DNA of 64,000 nucleotides from positions 186,001 through 250,000 of the forward strand of contig JACGCK010000036.1 in NCBI GenBank assembly GCA_014925825.1, in the 5' to 3' direction. Positions 1 through 12,266 of the stretch are shown piece by piece (the first letter of the stretch is position 1; each line of letters opens with the position of its first letter). This DNA comes from Pholiota molesta. Its lineage: Eukaryota > Basidiomycota > Agaricomycetes > Agaricales > Strophariaceae. The notes below the pieces were generated by a model, which had not been told where the DNA came from, ran no database searches, and saw only the letters and a program-made list of their open reading frames with translations. The translations under genes were made by a program, and so were the position numbers.

Positions 1-1
1 T

Positions 2-1678
2 GCGCAAACTACTGCCGGCCATGTTGCCACACGGAGAAGTTCACGCCTCATCGGCGGAAACAACACTAATTTGAAACCCACTCAGACCTCCAAGGTATTA
101 TGGCGTGTTCACTTGTTCATAATTTCCTAAACATCTAATATGGGCGGCCCTTTTCCGTGCTTCTTTAATTTACCAGCTTTCTACACGAGATCGACGGACA
201 CGACAAACAATACATACACGAAACCGATCGACTGAATCCGATAAGGATGACGGTGTATTCCTTGCAGGAGAGGTCGCCTATCCACCATCCCCACCCTCTG
301 TGGCCCTTTCACCCCGGTCCGAAGTCTCGCCATCACCCAGCAATTGGACATCTGCGCAAGAGCAACTTGCTCAAGAAGAATACGAGAGTGAGCAGGCTGA
401 GCATTATATCTACGAGCTCGTCCGCCGTTTCGCTCGTGCGGCGCGGGCATTGTCGCTATACGACTGTAAGCTATGCCTTGATGAGCTAGAACTACTTCCG
501 CATGTGCACCAACATTCATGTCTGGTTATCGCTATGGTGGGCAGGGCTCATTATGAGCAACAGGATTATGCGTCTGTGAGTCGTAATTGATACCGCTACT
601 CGACTTCTGCTTATCTCTGACATTAAAACGAATGTAGGCCGAACGGGCATTCAAGACACTGCGGAAGGAAGAACCCTACCGGTTATGGGATATGGAGGTT
701 TACTCTTCCCTTCTATGGCAACTTCAGCGCAGCGTTGAGCTGTCCTTCCTGGCTCAGGAGCTTCTCAATATCAGTCCCCAATCTCCTCAGGCCTGGATCA
801 CGATTGGAAACCTGTTTTCCCTGCAAAAGGAGCGCCAGCAGGCATTGACATGCTTCAGACGTGCCGTGCAACTGGACCCGACCTGCGCCTACGCGTACAC
901 ACTCAGCGGTCACGAGTCAATAGACGAAGACCTCGACAAAGCAATCAACTTCTTCCAGTCGGCGTTACGTGCGGATTCACGCCATTATAATGCATGGTAA
1001 TTTCACTGTCCCTTTTCAGGTTAGGAGCACGAGTTTTGCTTATCTTTGATATGATTCCACAGGTATGGCCTGGGAACTTGTTATCTGAGGATGAGTAAAA
1101 TACGCCTGGCGGAATACCACTTTCGAAAGGCAGCTGAGATCCATCCAAAGAACGCGGTCCTGTTGGGATGTGTTGGAATGGTACGTGATTCGTCATATCT
1201 ACTCAATCTAATTACTCTTTCGGAAACGCGATTCTGACGCTTCCGTTTGTTTGCCTTCGCCTTCGCAGGCTGTCGAACGTACTGGCGATCGCAGTGCGGC
1301 ACTTGACCTATTCAATGATGCCGTTCGACTTTCTCCGGACAACGCTTTGGTTCGTTATCGGAGAGCGAAAATATATATCGCGATGCGGAAATACTATGTG
1401 AGTCACTATGGCCCCTAGATAATAGGCTTTTTTGACACTTTATTTCTTCCCACCCTCAGAACGCAGTGGAAGACTTGGAGTACCTGAGAAATTCCACGCC
1501 GGAGGAGTCAAATGTCGTGTTCCAGCTGGCCAAGGTCTACCGACTCCTCGGAAACGTCCTCAAGTCGCAGCAGCTGCTTGCGGCTGCGCGCGACATCTCG
1601 CCCAAGAGTATGAGTAAGATCAAGAAACTGTTGAACACAGTGAAAGACGACGGGGGCGACGAGATGGACGAAGGATGA
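2..1678 (+). CDS. CDC27: Anaphase-promoting complex subunit 3 (CDC27/APC3), 3' part
   Basis: TPR scaffold subunit of the APC/C ubiquitin ligase, which drives mitotic exit by marking cyclins and securin for degradation. The window opens inside the gene. Exons that join in frame are 2-94, 177-575, 638-996, 1063-1180, 1269-1397 and 1460-1678. The first ends the disordered linker with the family's basic R-R-S-S-R-L motif. The rest encode tandem 34-residue tetratricopeptide repeats with typical spacing, for example W-I-T-I-G-N-L-F, A-W-Y-G-L-G-T-C-Y and A-E-Y-H-F-R-K-A. All introns are short GT-AG. The C-terminus is acidic and ends M-D-E-G. The N-terminal TPR block lies outside the window. Identification rests on the linker motif plus the order of C-terminal TPRs, so confidence is high. 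Confidence 0.92.
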
Positions 1679-1880
1679 CGCGAGGCGGCGCGAGATGGGT
1701 GATGCACGGACATTGCTATTTGTGGCGACATTTCTTGTACATATTACACTTTGCACGGATTAATTTCACTGTTGGACACCAGAGAATAGCAAAAAGTGGC
1801 GCCTTATCGTGCAAATGTACTAAGTGGCCCGGATCGGAGATGCGAATAGGGCCAGGGATGAACCGGGTTGGTTCGTGACG

Positions 1881-1905
1881 TGAGTCATGGGATTGTGTAT
1901 ATAAA
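1881..1905 (+). promoter_or_regulatory. Promoter of the acidic hypothetical gene: AP-1/Gcn4-type site and TATA box
   Basis: TGAGTCA at 1881-1887 is a perfect Gcn4/AP-1 bZIP core. TATATAAA follows at 1898-1905, about 135 bp before the ATG at 2041. The spacing suits a TATA-driven, possibly starvation- or stress-responsive promoter. Only the motifs are seen; regulation is inferred. Confidence 0.5.
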
Positions 1906-2040
1906 CGACCCAAGCCTGTCTCGCTCTCCACAATTGCACCCCCACCCCTCCCGAAGCCGCCATGTCTCTATAGCCCCTCGTCGTCCAGCCTCGTATCAGT
2001 TCTCGTCCACGTCCCCACTGGCGTCCAGCTATAAACGAGA

Positions 2041-3166
2041 ATGGTTAACAAACTCGTTCGCACATCCAAGAACGGCTCCCTTCTCTTCGAACCCGAAATC
2101 GTCGACCGTATACCTCACTGGTGACCAACACGCCCCTTCTCCGCGTGCGTTTTCGTTTTCTTCGCGTTTCACAGTCAATGCTAGCGAAGGCTCATGCTCT
2201 CTATATGCCCTGTACAGTCACCGAACACCACCCTCACCACTTGATACAACAGTATTCAACCAACTCCGCTATGTCGTCTGACTCCCTATCCTCGCTGACC
2301 CGTTCCAAGATGCACCTGTCTGTCTCACGACAGGACAGCACAGCTTGCATCGCTGGGTTCTGCTTAAAAACTCGATTCTGCACTCGCCCTCAGAGGCCCA
2401 CAGCACATTTCCAACTACACAACCTGAAGTTAGTTCTGCTTACCCAAACGACGACGGCGACGAAGATGACGATGCAGAAGAGGTATTGGGATTAGCGGAG
2501 ACTGACTCGTTCATGTTTCCTGATGCGGGCCATCTGGTCCGTGTCCCTGTTACTTCTGGCACCACGAGTTCCGAGGCGCAGTGGCTAGACTCTCTGCTTG
2601 AGACGCTAGGCGACGATGACGACGATGATGATTTCATCTCAGACTCTGAGCACCAAAATTCCGTTCTACCCGTAGACGACGATGAATTCCAACTCTACAG
2701 TCCGATAGGCTCGCCCTCGTCCTCGTCCGACGATCTCCCACACCAGTCTGCTTTCTACCCTTCTTCCATTTCTGTACCATATCCTGTGCCATATCCACCT
2801 CTCATCCATGCTTACCATTTCGATTCCAATCTCGATTCTCTCGTTTCATCTGTTTCTTCAGCCTATGATCATCCTTTACCCTATCACGACCTAGAAGACT
2901 TGCAGGTACCTGATGCCATAGAAGATACGTCTGACGACGAGTCGGACGCACCTACTACTCCTTCCCTGGGCAGGTCGAGCTCCTCTCTGTCCTTGGTCGA
3001 TGCAGCTTCCGTCCCCCTTCCTGCTGAGCGCAGTAGACTGCGCAATGCCTCTCCCCGCGTGTATGTTAACTCAGACGATTCGTACTTCTATCCCTTTGAG
3101 TTTGACCCCCTCCCTTTCCCTGATGAGCAACTCCGTACTTCGTATAATCATTATCAAGAGTGTTAG
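2041..3166 (+). CDS. Conserved hypothetical protein, acidic and Ser-rich
   Basis: I do not recognise a function. Exon 1 (2041-2120) encodes M-V-N-K-L-V-R-T-S-K-N-G-S and ends ...D-R-I-P-H. A proposed 223-nt intron (donor GTGACC, branch-like CTGACC near 2294, acceptor before 2344) joins it in frame to a 274-codon exon that starts L-H-R-W-V-L-L-K-N-S. The protein has runs of Asp/Glu (for example seven Asp near 2620), Ser tracts and a Tyr/Pro-rich centre, and no transmembrane segment. It looks like a disordered, possibly nuclear protein. The intron is long for this window and its donor is weak, so the N-terminus is less certain than the downstream exon. An upstream ATG at another phase gives no better model. 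Confidence 0.6.
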
Positions 3167-3539
3167 TCCTCTCCCTTTTAGTGTCCTTTACTGTCTATTC
3201 CTCTCCGCTAGTCATTTCTTGCTCGGTACATATGCTCCACATCCATTGCTGTATGCCTTATCATATCTTACCCTCAGCCATATGGGTAGTCCTTCCTAAT
3301 TGATAAGGGTTTTTTGGTATTTTAAAATGTGTGTGGATAAATGCTCTAAATGCACAATGCAACACAAGGTACATTCACCAACATGACTGTCTCTACTTAT
3401 CCCACCACCCACGCAAGAACTCCATCAAATAATACCGAAACGGAGGCCGGTAGGGTCGCGTCTCAGCCAGTCGGCCGACTCCCGAGGAGTTGGAAAGGCC
3501 CCTCGAACGGCCGCGGGTATTTTAAGGTCGTTCGACACT

Positions 3540-4920
3540 TCACTTTTCCGTGTCTGGCGATTTCTCCGGCGTGTCTATTCGGGCGGCAGGTGCCACTGGC
3601 AGTTGAGCTAGAGCGTCTGGATCCAGCGCGTGCCCTGGCAGCGCCGCAAATAGCGCATCGGGCACCGCCGTTTGCGGGTGGCGAAACTGCGCGGAGGTGT
3701 TGTTGAATGCCGTTGGCCAGGCGCTGGACGCCGGAAGCGGGCGGCTTTCCAGGATGCTGGCTGCGTCGTGATTATTATCGTCAGCACAGGTCCGTGGGAG
3801 GGAGGTGAGAGGGCTATTAATGCGGGTATTGGGGAGGGGTGCATTTCTCACCGGCACGCAGGAGGCAGGGGACAGCTGATTCCAGAGCGCTAGTTGGCTT
3901 GCTGTGGGGAAAAAAGCGCCGTGAGTAACAAAAGAAGGGGGCCATTGAGCGACGTGCACGGCCGCGCTCGTACTCGTCCGATATGACATTTGATGCGTAG
4001 GCTAATTTAACATGCACATACATGAAACGAGTGGCGCGCCGTGAACGCGAGCGAAGAGGACTCACTTGTCGACGTATTCTTGTAATCGGTTGCCCAGAAT
4101 GAACAAATTGGAGAGGCCTGTGGTGCTCCAGTTGGCGCGAAGCACGGCGTCGTAGAGCTCAATATCACAATGGGGCATGAAGCATAGCGTCGGCACCTCT
4201 AGCGCGTAGTGAGTGCTCTAAGAGAAGCAGAGAAGATTGCGGTCAACGATGCCCTCGCGTACAGAAAAAAGGGAGGAGAGTACGTGCTCTGTTTTCGGGC
4301 AGCACATGCATCTGCAGCTCTGCTAAGAGGGCGAGGTCGTCCGCCGTGAACACGGGATCGTATACGGATACCGCGTCGTGAGCCTGTGAGAAAGGAATAC
4401 GGTCGGAATTGAGATGCCATCATCATCGCAGAAAACGCATAGTTAGGATGGCAACTTAGACATTGCGTAAACATAGCCATAGGAGAGCGATGCCGGCGGA
4501 GGGTGAGCGCTATGCAGAGCACAGAGAGAGAACATACAATATTTAGCTGCTTACAAGTCTCCGCCAGGAACGCAAGCTGTATTCGCGCAATGGGCGATGC
4601 GCTGGGGCTCCCAAGGCCCAAGCATAGCACTTCCGGGTTCCGTGCAGAAAATTCATTCCACGAATCTGTATTATTTCTACAAGCATACAAAGAGAGAAAG
4701 ATACGTTAGGAAACAGGGCCGTTGAGCGGAGGCGAGAATTGGAGTCGAACGACGGACGTGAAGATTCAGCGAACCATTCCTCTTGTCGCAGCTGGTCCCT
4801 TAACGTGGCGAGAACGGCAGAAAGAGGGGGCGATGTCCTGTTTTTATGCCTCCTGATCTTCCGCGCCTTGACGGGCGTAAATTCTGAATATGAGAAGGAC
4901 GCGCGGGGAGAGTCTGACAT
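3540..4920 (-). CDS. SRR1-like domain protein
   Basis: SRR1-family proteins (named after plant SENSITIVITY TO RED LIGHT REDUCED 1) act in clock and light input in plants; the fungal role is unclear. Six exons on the minus strand splice in frame: 4920-4758, 4665-4538, 4383-4288, 4217-4066, 3901-3852 and 3760-3540, giving about 269 aa. Hallmarks in order: basic N-terminus, L-C-L-G-L-G-S, V-Y-D-P-V-F, F-M-P-H-C-D-I-E-L-Y, A-N-W-S, L-G-N-R-L and the C-terminal A-F-N-N-T-S-A-Q-F. The intron after exon 3 needs a GC donor (4287-4286); all others are GT-AG. The start at 4920 is the ATG nearest the conserved S-Y-S-E-F-T-P. The gene lies in a run of minus-strand genes with TMA20 and CRM1, each with its own upstream gap. 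Confidence 0.82.
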
Positions 4921-5673
4921 TGGCTTTTGGCAGCAGGCGTTAGTTTCCTCCGGCCAAAACTTAACTTGCATAATCGAACCACTGATCCCATCAAACAAAC
5001 ACAAGTAATGCCTCACGTGATTAAACCGAACCAGCTCAATATTTACAGGCGCTTCCTCTTCGGGCTCAAACGTCCCCTGAAATTATCAATGTTCTTAGCA
5101 GGTGCTCGTTTGACTTGTGTCGCCGTCCCCACCTTATTTAGGCGCACACGTTCCAGGAATATGCCACTTCTTACAATCGAAGATCAGAAGCATTCATCCA
5201 GAGGAGTCATCCACTGATAATTGAACTTTGGTTGACCTCCCAGCGCCAGAAGAATATGTTCTACCCTTGGATCCGAGGTACGAAATACCGTGAAGTCAGG
5301 TAGAAAGTCCCAGGCACGCCGGTACATCCTGATGTAGCATAGTAGCATTTATACTTCAACTAGTAATTAGTCTTCGTCGGTGTAGGAAGGGCTCACTACG
5401 GGCAGAGCATCATGATCATAAGACAGATAGCGTCTGACTAGCACTTCGTTTCCTGACGGCATCGATCAGGCGGCTGTCCACAATTACATTGATACCACAG
5501 ATAGGATAAGTGAAAGGGCTGTCTAAAGTTGCACGAAACGCATTTTCCCCGTGTCGGGTTAATTGGTTAGAACGGGAAAACACTGGATCGATTGGTGTGG
5601 GGAGCTGCAAATAGGCACTGCCAATAACTGCCAAAGGCCTGCGATCTCCCCCCGGGAGGCGGGCTCCTGACAT
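4921..5673. other. Intergenic region between SRR1-like and TMA20
   Basis: No gene is supported on either strand. It should hold the promoter of the SRR1-like gene and the 3' UTR of TMA20. Short open frames here show no domain or sensible splicing. Confidence 0.5.
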
Positions 5674-6489
5674 TCACAGGGTTATGAGCGACCACAGATC
5701 GTCGCCGAGATAGCACGCAGTCTCCACTCCTACGCCCTTGTTCACTTTCTTGATATCTTCCGTGCTGAGCTTGGTGATCCCGACGCCGACGGCGTGCTCC
5801 TTGCCCTCTGCGTGGATCGCGACGAGGCGCTCAGCGGGGACCGCTTCCTCCGCGGGGGGTAGGCGCCCGCCGGCGGACGTGAATCCGGGGCACATCATGT
5901 GCGCGCCAGCGAGCAGGAAGCGAATAGCCCCGCGATCGACTGCACCTTTGGAAGGATGTACGGATCTGATAGATAGAAAAGAAGGCCAAACGCAGAGTCA
6001 CAAAACCAGTTATCTCAATACGCCATATCCGAGATAGATGAATAGATGGAGTCATCACGTACATTTATGCAGGAAGCGCAGCGTCGGGTAGTACGGGCCA
6101 TCGAAGTGCTGGAAGAATAGAGGCTCAGAGTTGACGGTGTATATTGAGATGTGTTCTCTGCTATGCAATGCCAGTTTCCGATAAGATATGAGTGATGGGC
6201 AATGGGTGGATGATAACGATCTACATCAGCCCAAATCAAGTGTGTATCATAGAACGCCTTTCACTGACCATTTGACGTGAACGAGGCCCTCTTTCTTCGG
6301 CCACACCGCCTCCAGCGTCTCAGGTTCTATATTCCATTGTGAGAGAATGTCTGCGCGAAGGCTCCGTTGCACCGATTGCTTTAGCGGCGTGTGAGTAGCA
6401 ATATCCGTGGACGGTGAAAATCTATAAACCGACAGATCTCAAAATTCGGTGGAATGGAGGAAAGTGCCTTGACCCTACTTTTTGAACAT
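5674..6489 (-). CDS. TMA20: Translation machinery-associated protein 20 (TMA20/MCT-1), PUA domain, apparent frameshift
   Basis: MCT-1/Tma20 pairs with Tma22/DENR to recycle 40S subunits and release deacylated tRNA after termination. Exon 1 is only 11 nt (6489-6479, M-F-K-K). Next come 6421-6269, 6160-6063 and 5965-5674. The protein shows [24 protein letters not shown], then the PUA domain with [21 protein letters not shown] and Y-L-G-D-D-L-W. In the last exon the frame breaks once: the Y-P-Y-I-L-P-K-V-Q stretch and the following V-D-R-G-A-I-R-F-L are offset by one missing base at about 5941, where the family has an uninterrupted V-Q-V-D-(K/R)-G-A-I. Everything else is intact, so a sequencing or assembly deletion is more likely than a dead gene. 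Confidence 0.88.
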
Positions 6490-7014
6490 CGTACAGCCTC
6501 GAGGATAAGATGATGATGAACTGGGTCGAAAGGAAGGAGTGGTATTTGCAAACACCAAGATCGTGGTGACGGTGGTAATCAAGATATCTACCTCGCGGAA
6601 GGCGCGTTGTAAATTACATGTTCCTCCGTGAAACGTGACCGGCCCATTGTCCTGAAGAGACAACTCCCGAAATCGAGCACCACTTCGACAGACCACGAGA
6701 TAAAACGTCGTAAAACAAGATTATTTCTACAATATATTTCGAATGTGGCTAATGGTACATAAAGTTTAAGCAGAAGGAGAGAGTTTTGAGAGCGTGGTCA
6801 TGAGAAAGACGACGAAACAACAATAGCAGAGCTAGACAAGGCTGTACAAGATTATTATGGGAAGGGATGGTAGGGTGGGGAAAGGGGGGCATGATGCTGG
6901 TTTTACGTAGCAGATCGTTGTACATTGTTAGAGGGGTAATTTACACCTTGCAGACAGGCGAAAAAGAAACAAAAACATGAAAGAAGTGACCTGTCCCAAT
7001 TACCATCCGTTACA
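6490..7014. other. Intergenic region between TMA20 and CRM1
   Basis: This holds the 5' flank of TMA20 and the 3' UTR of CRM1. I see no coding exon, RNA gene or repeat. Confidence 0.5.
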
Positions 7015-10000
7015 TTAGATATCCTCATCCTTATCCTCGATTTGACTTGGCTTGAGCATGCCAGGGATGCGCATTGCAGCCTCTCGTTCAGCCGCAAGTT
7101 TTTGTTGCGCTTCGAGTTCCTTCTCCTCCAAGAACAATTCTGCGTTATCGCCAGCCGAGAACTCCTTGAGCTGGATAAGGAAATCGCGAAGAGCGAGCTT
7201 GAAGCGTGTGATGTCGTTGTGATTCTCCGTCAGGGATGTGATGAAGACCTGAACTTGCGAGCTGGTGATATAAATACACGGTGAGCAAGTGCGGAAATAG
7301 AGAGGGTTTCGGATTCGACTTACTTTTGAACATGAGGGAAGGCGGTCTTCAGTAGGTTCGCCGTGTACTGTCGCAAGAAAATCGCATTGGTCATGCCTGG
7401 CTCAGAAACCTGGGCCGGATCGAAGAGCGGTGTTTGGATAACATTGACTTCGACAAGCTGGAACATGCGAGCGAGCAACACGCTCTGCAATTTGAACCCA
7501 CTCTTATGGTCCGCATCCGTAAGGACAAAGAAGATATCCTGGATGATGCTAAGGAAGTATTGTTGGAAGAAAGCGTTTGTAACGCTTGGGTCGGCTGCAC
7601 TCGCGAAGTTGTTCACAACTTCTAGGCAGACTATATAGAAAAATAGGGTCAGATCTTATTTATTAAACTTTAATGCGAAGCGTGACTGACGGTTCAAACC
7701 AATATCTGCAATATCACGCATCGTGTGTTTAATAGCCCAGATAATACTGTCCATAAACAGTTTGAAGTTGTTCGGTGGAATAGTCAACAGCGCTAATAGT
7801 TATTTTAGTTGGTAGAACGATTAACGCAAGAAGTGCCGGAATGCATACCGGGGAAACAATTCAAGTTAATTGTGCGAAGGAGCCTGAAGAAGCCAACACG
7901 ATGCTCAGGGAACTCGGCAAAGTCTTGATTGATCATGTTCAAGGTCGGTTCAAAGACGGCTTCCATAATGGCGGGCACTTGTGGGGTCAGAAGTGGCTTA
8001 ATGAAACCCGTATAGGTCAGTAAAAGGTCATTGAATGGGGTCAAAATGAAACGTACCCCAAGTCGCTGAATGATGGTGGCCATCACATTCAATACTTCGG
8101 CGTCTCTTGAGGCAGGAACATTCCTCGCGTAATCCCCGAGGATTGCATCAAGAAGCGGTGGCATGAAGTTAGTATTCACAGCATCCAGATCTTCTGCTTT
8201 CTTGATATAGGTCTCCATGAGCTTCAGGATTTCCTTCTTCACTGTCCTGAGTTGGCGAACTTTGGGCGTCTTAGTCGCAATGAGACCTTGAAGATAAAAT
8301 TCCTAATTAAACTTAGTCTTGCCGAATAAGCTAGATAAACGAACCTTCTTTCTGAATCGTCTCGCTTACGATACCACTGACGGCCTTGTACAAACCAAGC
8401 ATATCCAAGAAGATGCGACCGAGCTGTGGAAGGTAAAAGCTGCCTATTGAGGTACAAGCAGACACGTTGGTCTTCAAGACATTGGCAAGGATCTTGATAT
8501 TGTCGGTGCTAGAAAGCACGTCCATGTTTTGGGAAGCTTGCGCCATTAGCGAGTCCCACTGAATTATATAGATGAGCGCGCCTAACTGGAATACGATGAG
8601 TGAACAGAAAACATACAGCATTGTTAGGCAAGTCCATCAACTTCGCAATGAGCTTCTCTTGTTGGGGTTTATTGGGCTGGGCGGAAATCATATAACCAAC
8701 CGCTTCATAGAACGTATGCACCTAATGTAGACATGGTCAACTTCTGAATCTACTGCTTCCAGGAAAGACAGAAGACACAAACCTGCTGAGGCGACAAATC
8801 CACAGTAATCCTATGGAGAAGGCGCAAAATCTCATCAACAAAGGGTTCTTGTTCACCCGACTGTTGCATAACGAAATGACGGCGACATTTCTGCGCGATC
8901 TTGATGAAAGTATCGCAAGCCATATCCTGGACACCTTCGTGGGTCTCGTGCATAAATTCAAAGAGTTTGTTGACAACAGTCTTCAAGAACTTCCAGTGGG
9001 CTTTGAGGAAGCGGGGGTATTGTCCGACAATGTACATGATATCAGAAGCACAACGGCTTTGTTGTCCTTTCCGCGCTTGATTTCGCAGAGACCGAGCAAG
9101 TCCTTGATAACGTCACTAGGAATCGCTTTTCCGTCTCCTCGTCTATGAGAAAAGAAATAAATCAAAGATACTGAAAGCAAAGGAGACTTGCATGCGTACT
9201 CATAGCTCCAGAGATGGAACCGATAGCCCAGCAGAGAGTGTTAAGGTTGTTCCACGACCATTCTGATCCATCAACTTGCTTCGCCAGCTTCTCTGTAAGG
9301 ATAGTTTCGGTATCGTTGACGTCCAGATGGTAAGATAAACAAGTAGTTCGCGCATCGACTTGTAGAGACAATGGTATCGCTCTCCTTCATGAACTCCCGC
9401 ACAATTTCACCTTCATCGTTCTCGACAATCAGGACCTAATTTAGAACGTCTTAATTTCAATCTTATATAATAGAAAACTAAAACGCACCTCTTCTGGCTT
9501 GACCATGCGCTCAATGACAACCAATCGCAAATTAGAAAGCACGTCAGAGTAGATGTTCTTCCTCAACGACATCCCATTCAACATATTCTGAGCACCGTTC
9601 GTCCCTCCTAAGCTTAAGCCCATCAGAAGTCCAGAATCTCCGATCGGGAGGCTTTGGATTTCCTCATACAGCTCTGCCACAGCTTCAGCCAATACTCCAA
9701 GCAGATTTTGAAAATCTCGCGCTCGTCGACTTGGGAAACCTTCACCATATACAAATGAGCATTAAGCAAGACATCCCGGTTCTGTTCCGATTCCACGGCG
9801 CGAAGGTGATTAGACAAGAAGTTGGCCAAGAAAAGAGCAAGGTTGAGAACAAGTTCCTGGCCAGAGTCGCCTGCATTCATGTATGCTTGAGCGATGTTTG
9901 TGCTGGGAGGGATCATGCGATTGACGGAGGTCATGACCATTGCGAAGAGGATGACAAATTTAGGGTCATATTCTGGACCCACATTCAAAGCTGCTATCTC

Positions 10001-11114
10001 CGCGAGGCATTTTAATGTGACATTGCGGAATTCTGGAGCTTCAAGGAACTTGGGAAAATGTTAGTTAGGAGACAAGAAATGGGTGAACTTGTCAGGCTTA
10101 CGCGATTCAGAAGCAGGTCAATTATCGTCGTTTCAAAGATATATCCGAGAGGGATCCAGTTGAGGAACCGCAACAGGGTTTCGAGAGTCGCCTTAATCAG
10201 CGAAACTTTGTGCGCTTCTTCAAGGACCTCTGAGCATAGCTTGAAAATCTCAGAGAATTCGCCACACATTTGATTCTTCAGGTTTTTGATTTTGGTTTGT
10301 GTCATTTGTTCCGCTGAAAAGTCGAAGATTTCTTCAGAAAGCAGTTTGAGGATGACCATGTTGTTCTCGCAAAGCGATAAGTTAGTCTTAGATGACTCAA
10401 CGAGCTCGCTTATGAATGTAGGCCAATTATGAGGCCACTCTTGTTTCAAAATCTAGAAAAACATTTAACACTTTTATTCGTTAAATGATGAAGAAGATAC
10501 ATACTTGGACAAGAGCAAGATTTAATTTGTTTACATATGTCTTTTCCTTTCGGAAAGCAACCTCATCCGACGCCACCTTGACCGTTATTCCGACAATAAA
10601 ATTCCGGATGCCTGTAAATTAGATGTCGACCGTCAGCAGTGAACTCGGCAAGTCATTGAAGTTCATCGAACCTTGTCGCTGGCCTTCCGGTAGCGTTTTC
10701 CATTTAGTGGTGATAAGCTTTTCAAGGATTTGAAGGCCGATGTACTGATGGCAAGTCTATGGTCAAACTGGAGCTTTCTCGTCAGCAAGTCGCCACGTAC
10801 CTTCGCCTGAGGAAAAGATGATTTCTCCAAGATATCTGGTACTCTTGTCCATGAATCAGGATGGTCTTGAAATTGGGTGAGAACTTGTTGGGCCATTTGT
10901 TGCTAAGAACCGAGACGAGATCAGGCCTCGAGCAGGCAATCGCGTCCGAAATAAAGAGAAAACGTACTTCAGTACCAACTCCCGTGTAGAATGCCATAAC
11001 GACTTTGTCCATAAGCCCGACATCGAATTCTCTTGAGAAATCTAGTAGAACCTACTCATCGAAGCCAAGATTAATCAGCTATGATAGGGCGCAGGGGAAA
11101 GAACATACCTCCAT
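7015..11114 (-). CDS. CRM1: Exportin-1 (CRM1/XPO1), nuclear export receptor
   Basis: Karyopherin-beta that carries leucine-rich NES cargo and some RNPs out of the nucleus with RanGTP. The start is a 6-nt exon, ATG-GAG at 11114-11109, followed by a GTATGT donor; the next exon reads [10 protein letters not shown] as in fungal Crm1. Many short introns follow. Recognisable blocks are [82 protein letters not shown] and an acidic end ...E-D-K-D-E-D-I. The NES-groove Cys targeted by leptomycin B in S. pombe and human is present (codon at 9231-9233). One apparent base deletion at about 9050 shifts the frame within D-N-K-A-V-V / A-S-D-I-M-Y-I-V-G. Confidence 0.95.
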
Positions 11115-11960
11115 GATGGCGCTATTAGAGTATGCTGCGCTTAGTGGAGATGGATGGTGGATGAGAAAGGAGGATGCGATGCGTGGATCTCCACTAGAAA
11201 CTGGGCAGAGGGCGATTCGGATCGTTCAACTTCAAGTTCTGGCGGCAATCATGTCACGGGATCACGACAATGGGTAAGCACGAGCGGAGTTTGAAACCTT
11301 TCCTATTGCGCACAGCTTCTTGCGTCATGGACTTATCATCAGCAATGACTATAATTATCCTACTTGTATGCAGAGCTTGCAATAGATTGGCAACAGAGCT
11401 GCGATACACCGTATAAGAACAGTAAGGCGCAGGAGCATTGGACACTGTTTTACCCCCAATAAAGGAGAATAAATTGCTTGTAGCCCTGATGGCAGTGATG
11501 CTTAGCGATATACATAGGAAGAAATCGATATCGAAAAACAGGGTCAACTAGTACGAGTTTTACTGCAGATACATCTATCCACAGAAATAAAGGGGAAGAG
11601 GCAAGGAAGAGGTGATACTGAATAATTGCGTGAGCATCGTTAACCTTCAACCAATGCCAGATTTTGTTGGAATTTTGTCTCAACTTGATACAAGCTTTCT
11701 GATATTAAGCTTTCTCAAATCAATACATCGCTATACTCAGTGATAAGTTCATTGAGAAACAGAGCTCACCTTTAGTCACACAGGTAATATTTTTTTTACA
11801 ATTAAAGTAGTAGTGTGATAATGCACACAATAATGATTCGAACTTCGCCGCAGTGCGTTCAAGTTGGCAGTGCGCGCAATGCATGATTTCTATGTTTAGC
11901 CTCACAGGTCCAGGGCAATGAGCACTGCCACTGCCAACGTTATTAATTCCCGAACGCAAC
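11115..11960. other. Intergenic region upstream of CRM1
   Basis: AT-rich sequence with short open frames only. It must contain the CRM1 promoter. I see no convincing exon, RNA gene or transposon end before the alcohol dehydrogenase-like fragment. Confidence 0.45.
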
Positions 11961-11999
11961 CATACATATATACCCCATCTGAACCTAATTTCACTGCTC

Positions 12000-12266
12000 A
12001 AAAAAGGCCTCTATGTTTTAGCTTGATTAATGTAGACAATGATGTAGAAGAAATGAAGGAACTCCAAGGATTCCTGGCCAATGGTTCGTTCTTTGTTGTT
12101 TTCTTAGGACCATATGTTTACGATGAAATCTTCCCCAAATAGGATCTCTACAACCTATTGTCGATTCTGTGTTTGAGTTTGAGAATGTCCTTGCATCGTA
12201 TGACCGCCTCATGACATCCAGAGCGGTGGGGAAGGTGGTAGTCAAAGTTCTACCAGAAGTTCAGTG
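12000..12266 (+). pseudogene. Truncated C-terminal copy of an MDR alcohol dehydrogenase-like gene
   Basis: Two exon-like pieces reproduce the last exons of the gene at 12613-13975. The first, after a TTTTAG acceptor near 12020, reads L-I-N-V-D-N-D-V-E-E-M-K-E-L-Q-G and ends L-A-N-G. The second, after an acceptor near 12141, reads S-L-Q-P-I-V-D-S-V-F-E-F, then M-T-S-R-A-V-G-K-V-V-V-K and stops at 12264-12266. The intact gene has M-I-H-S-D-N-D-A-E-D-L-K-E-I-Q-G and S-L-Q-P-I-V-D-S-V-Y-D-F at the same intron phases. No catalytic or cofactor-binding part lies upstream, so this is a remnant of a tandem duplication. It could also be the surviving end of an older neighbour gene. Confidence 0.75.

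Noticed and set aside
5416..5673. 85-codon minus-strand frame abutting TMA20
   Set aside because: It follows the true TMA20 stop at 5674 and has no homology-like motif; its first codon is only the frame after the stop.
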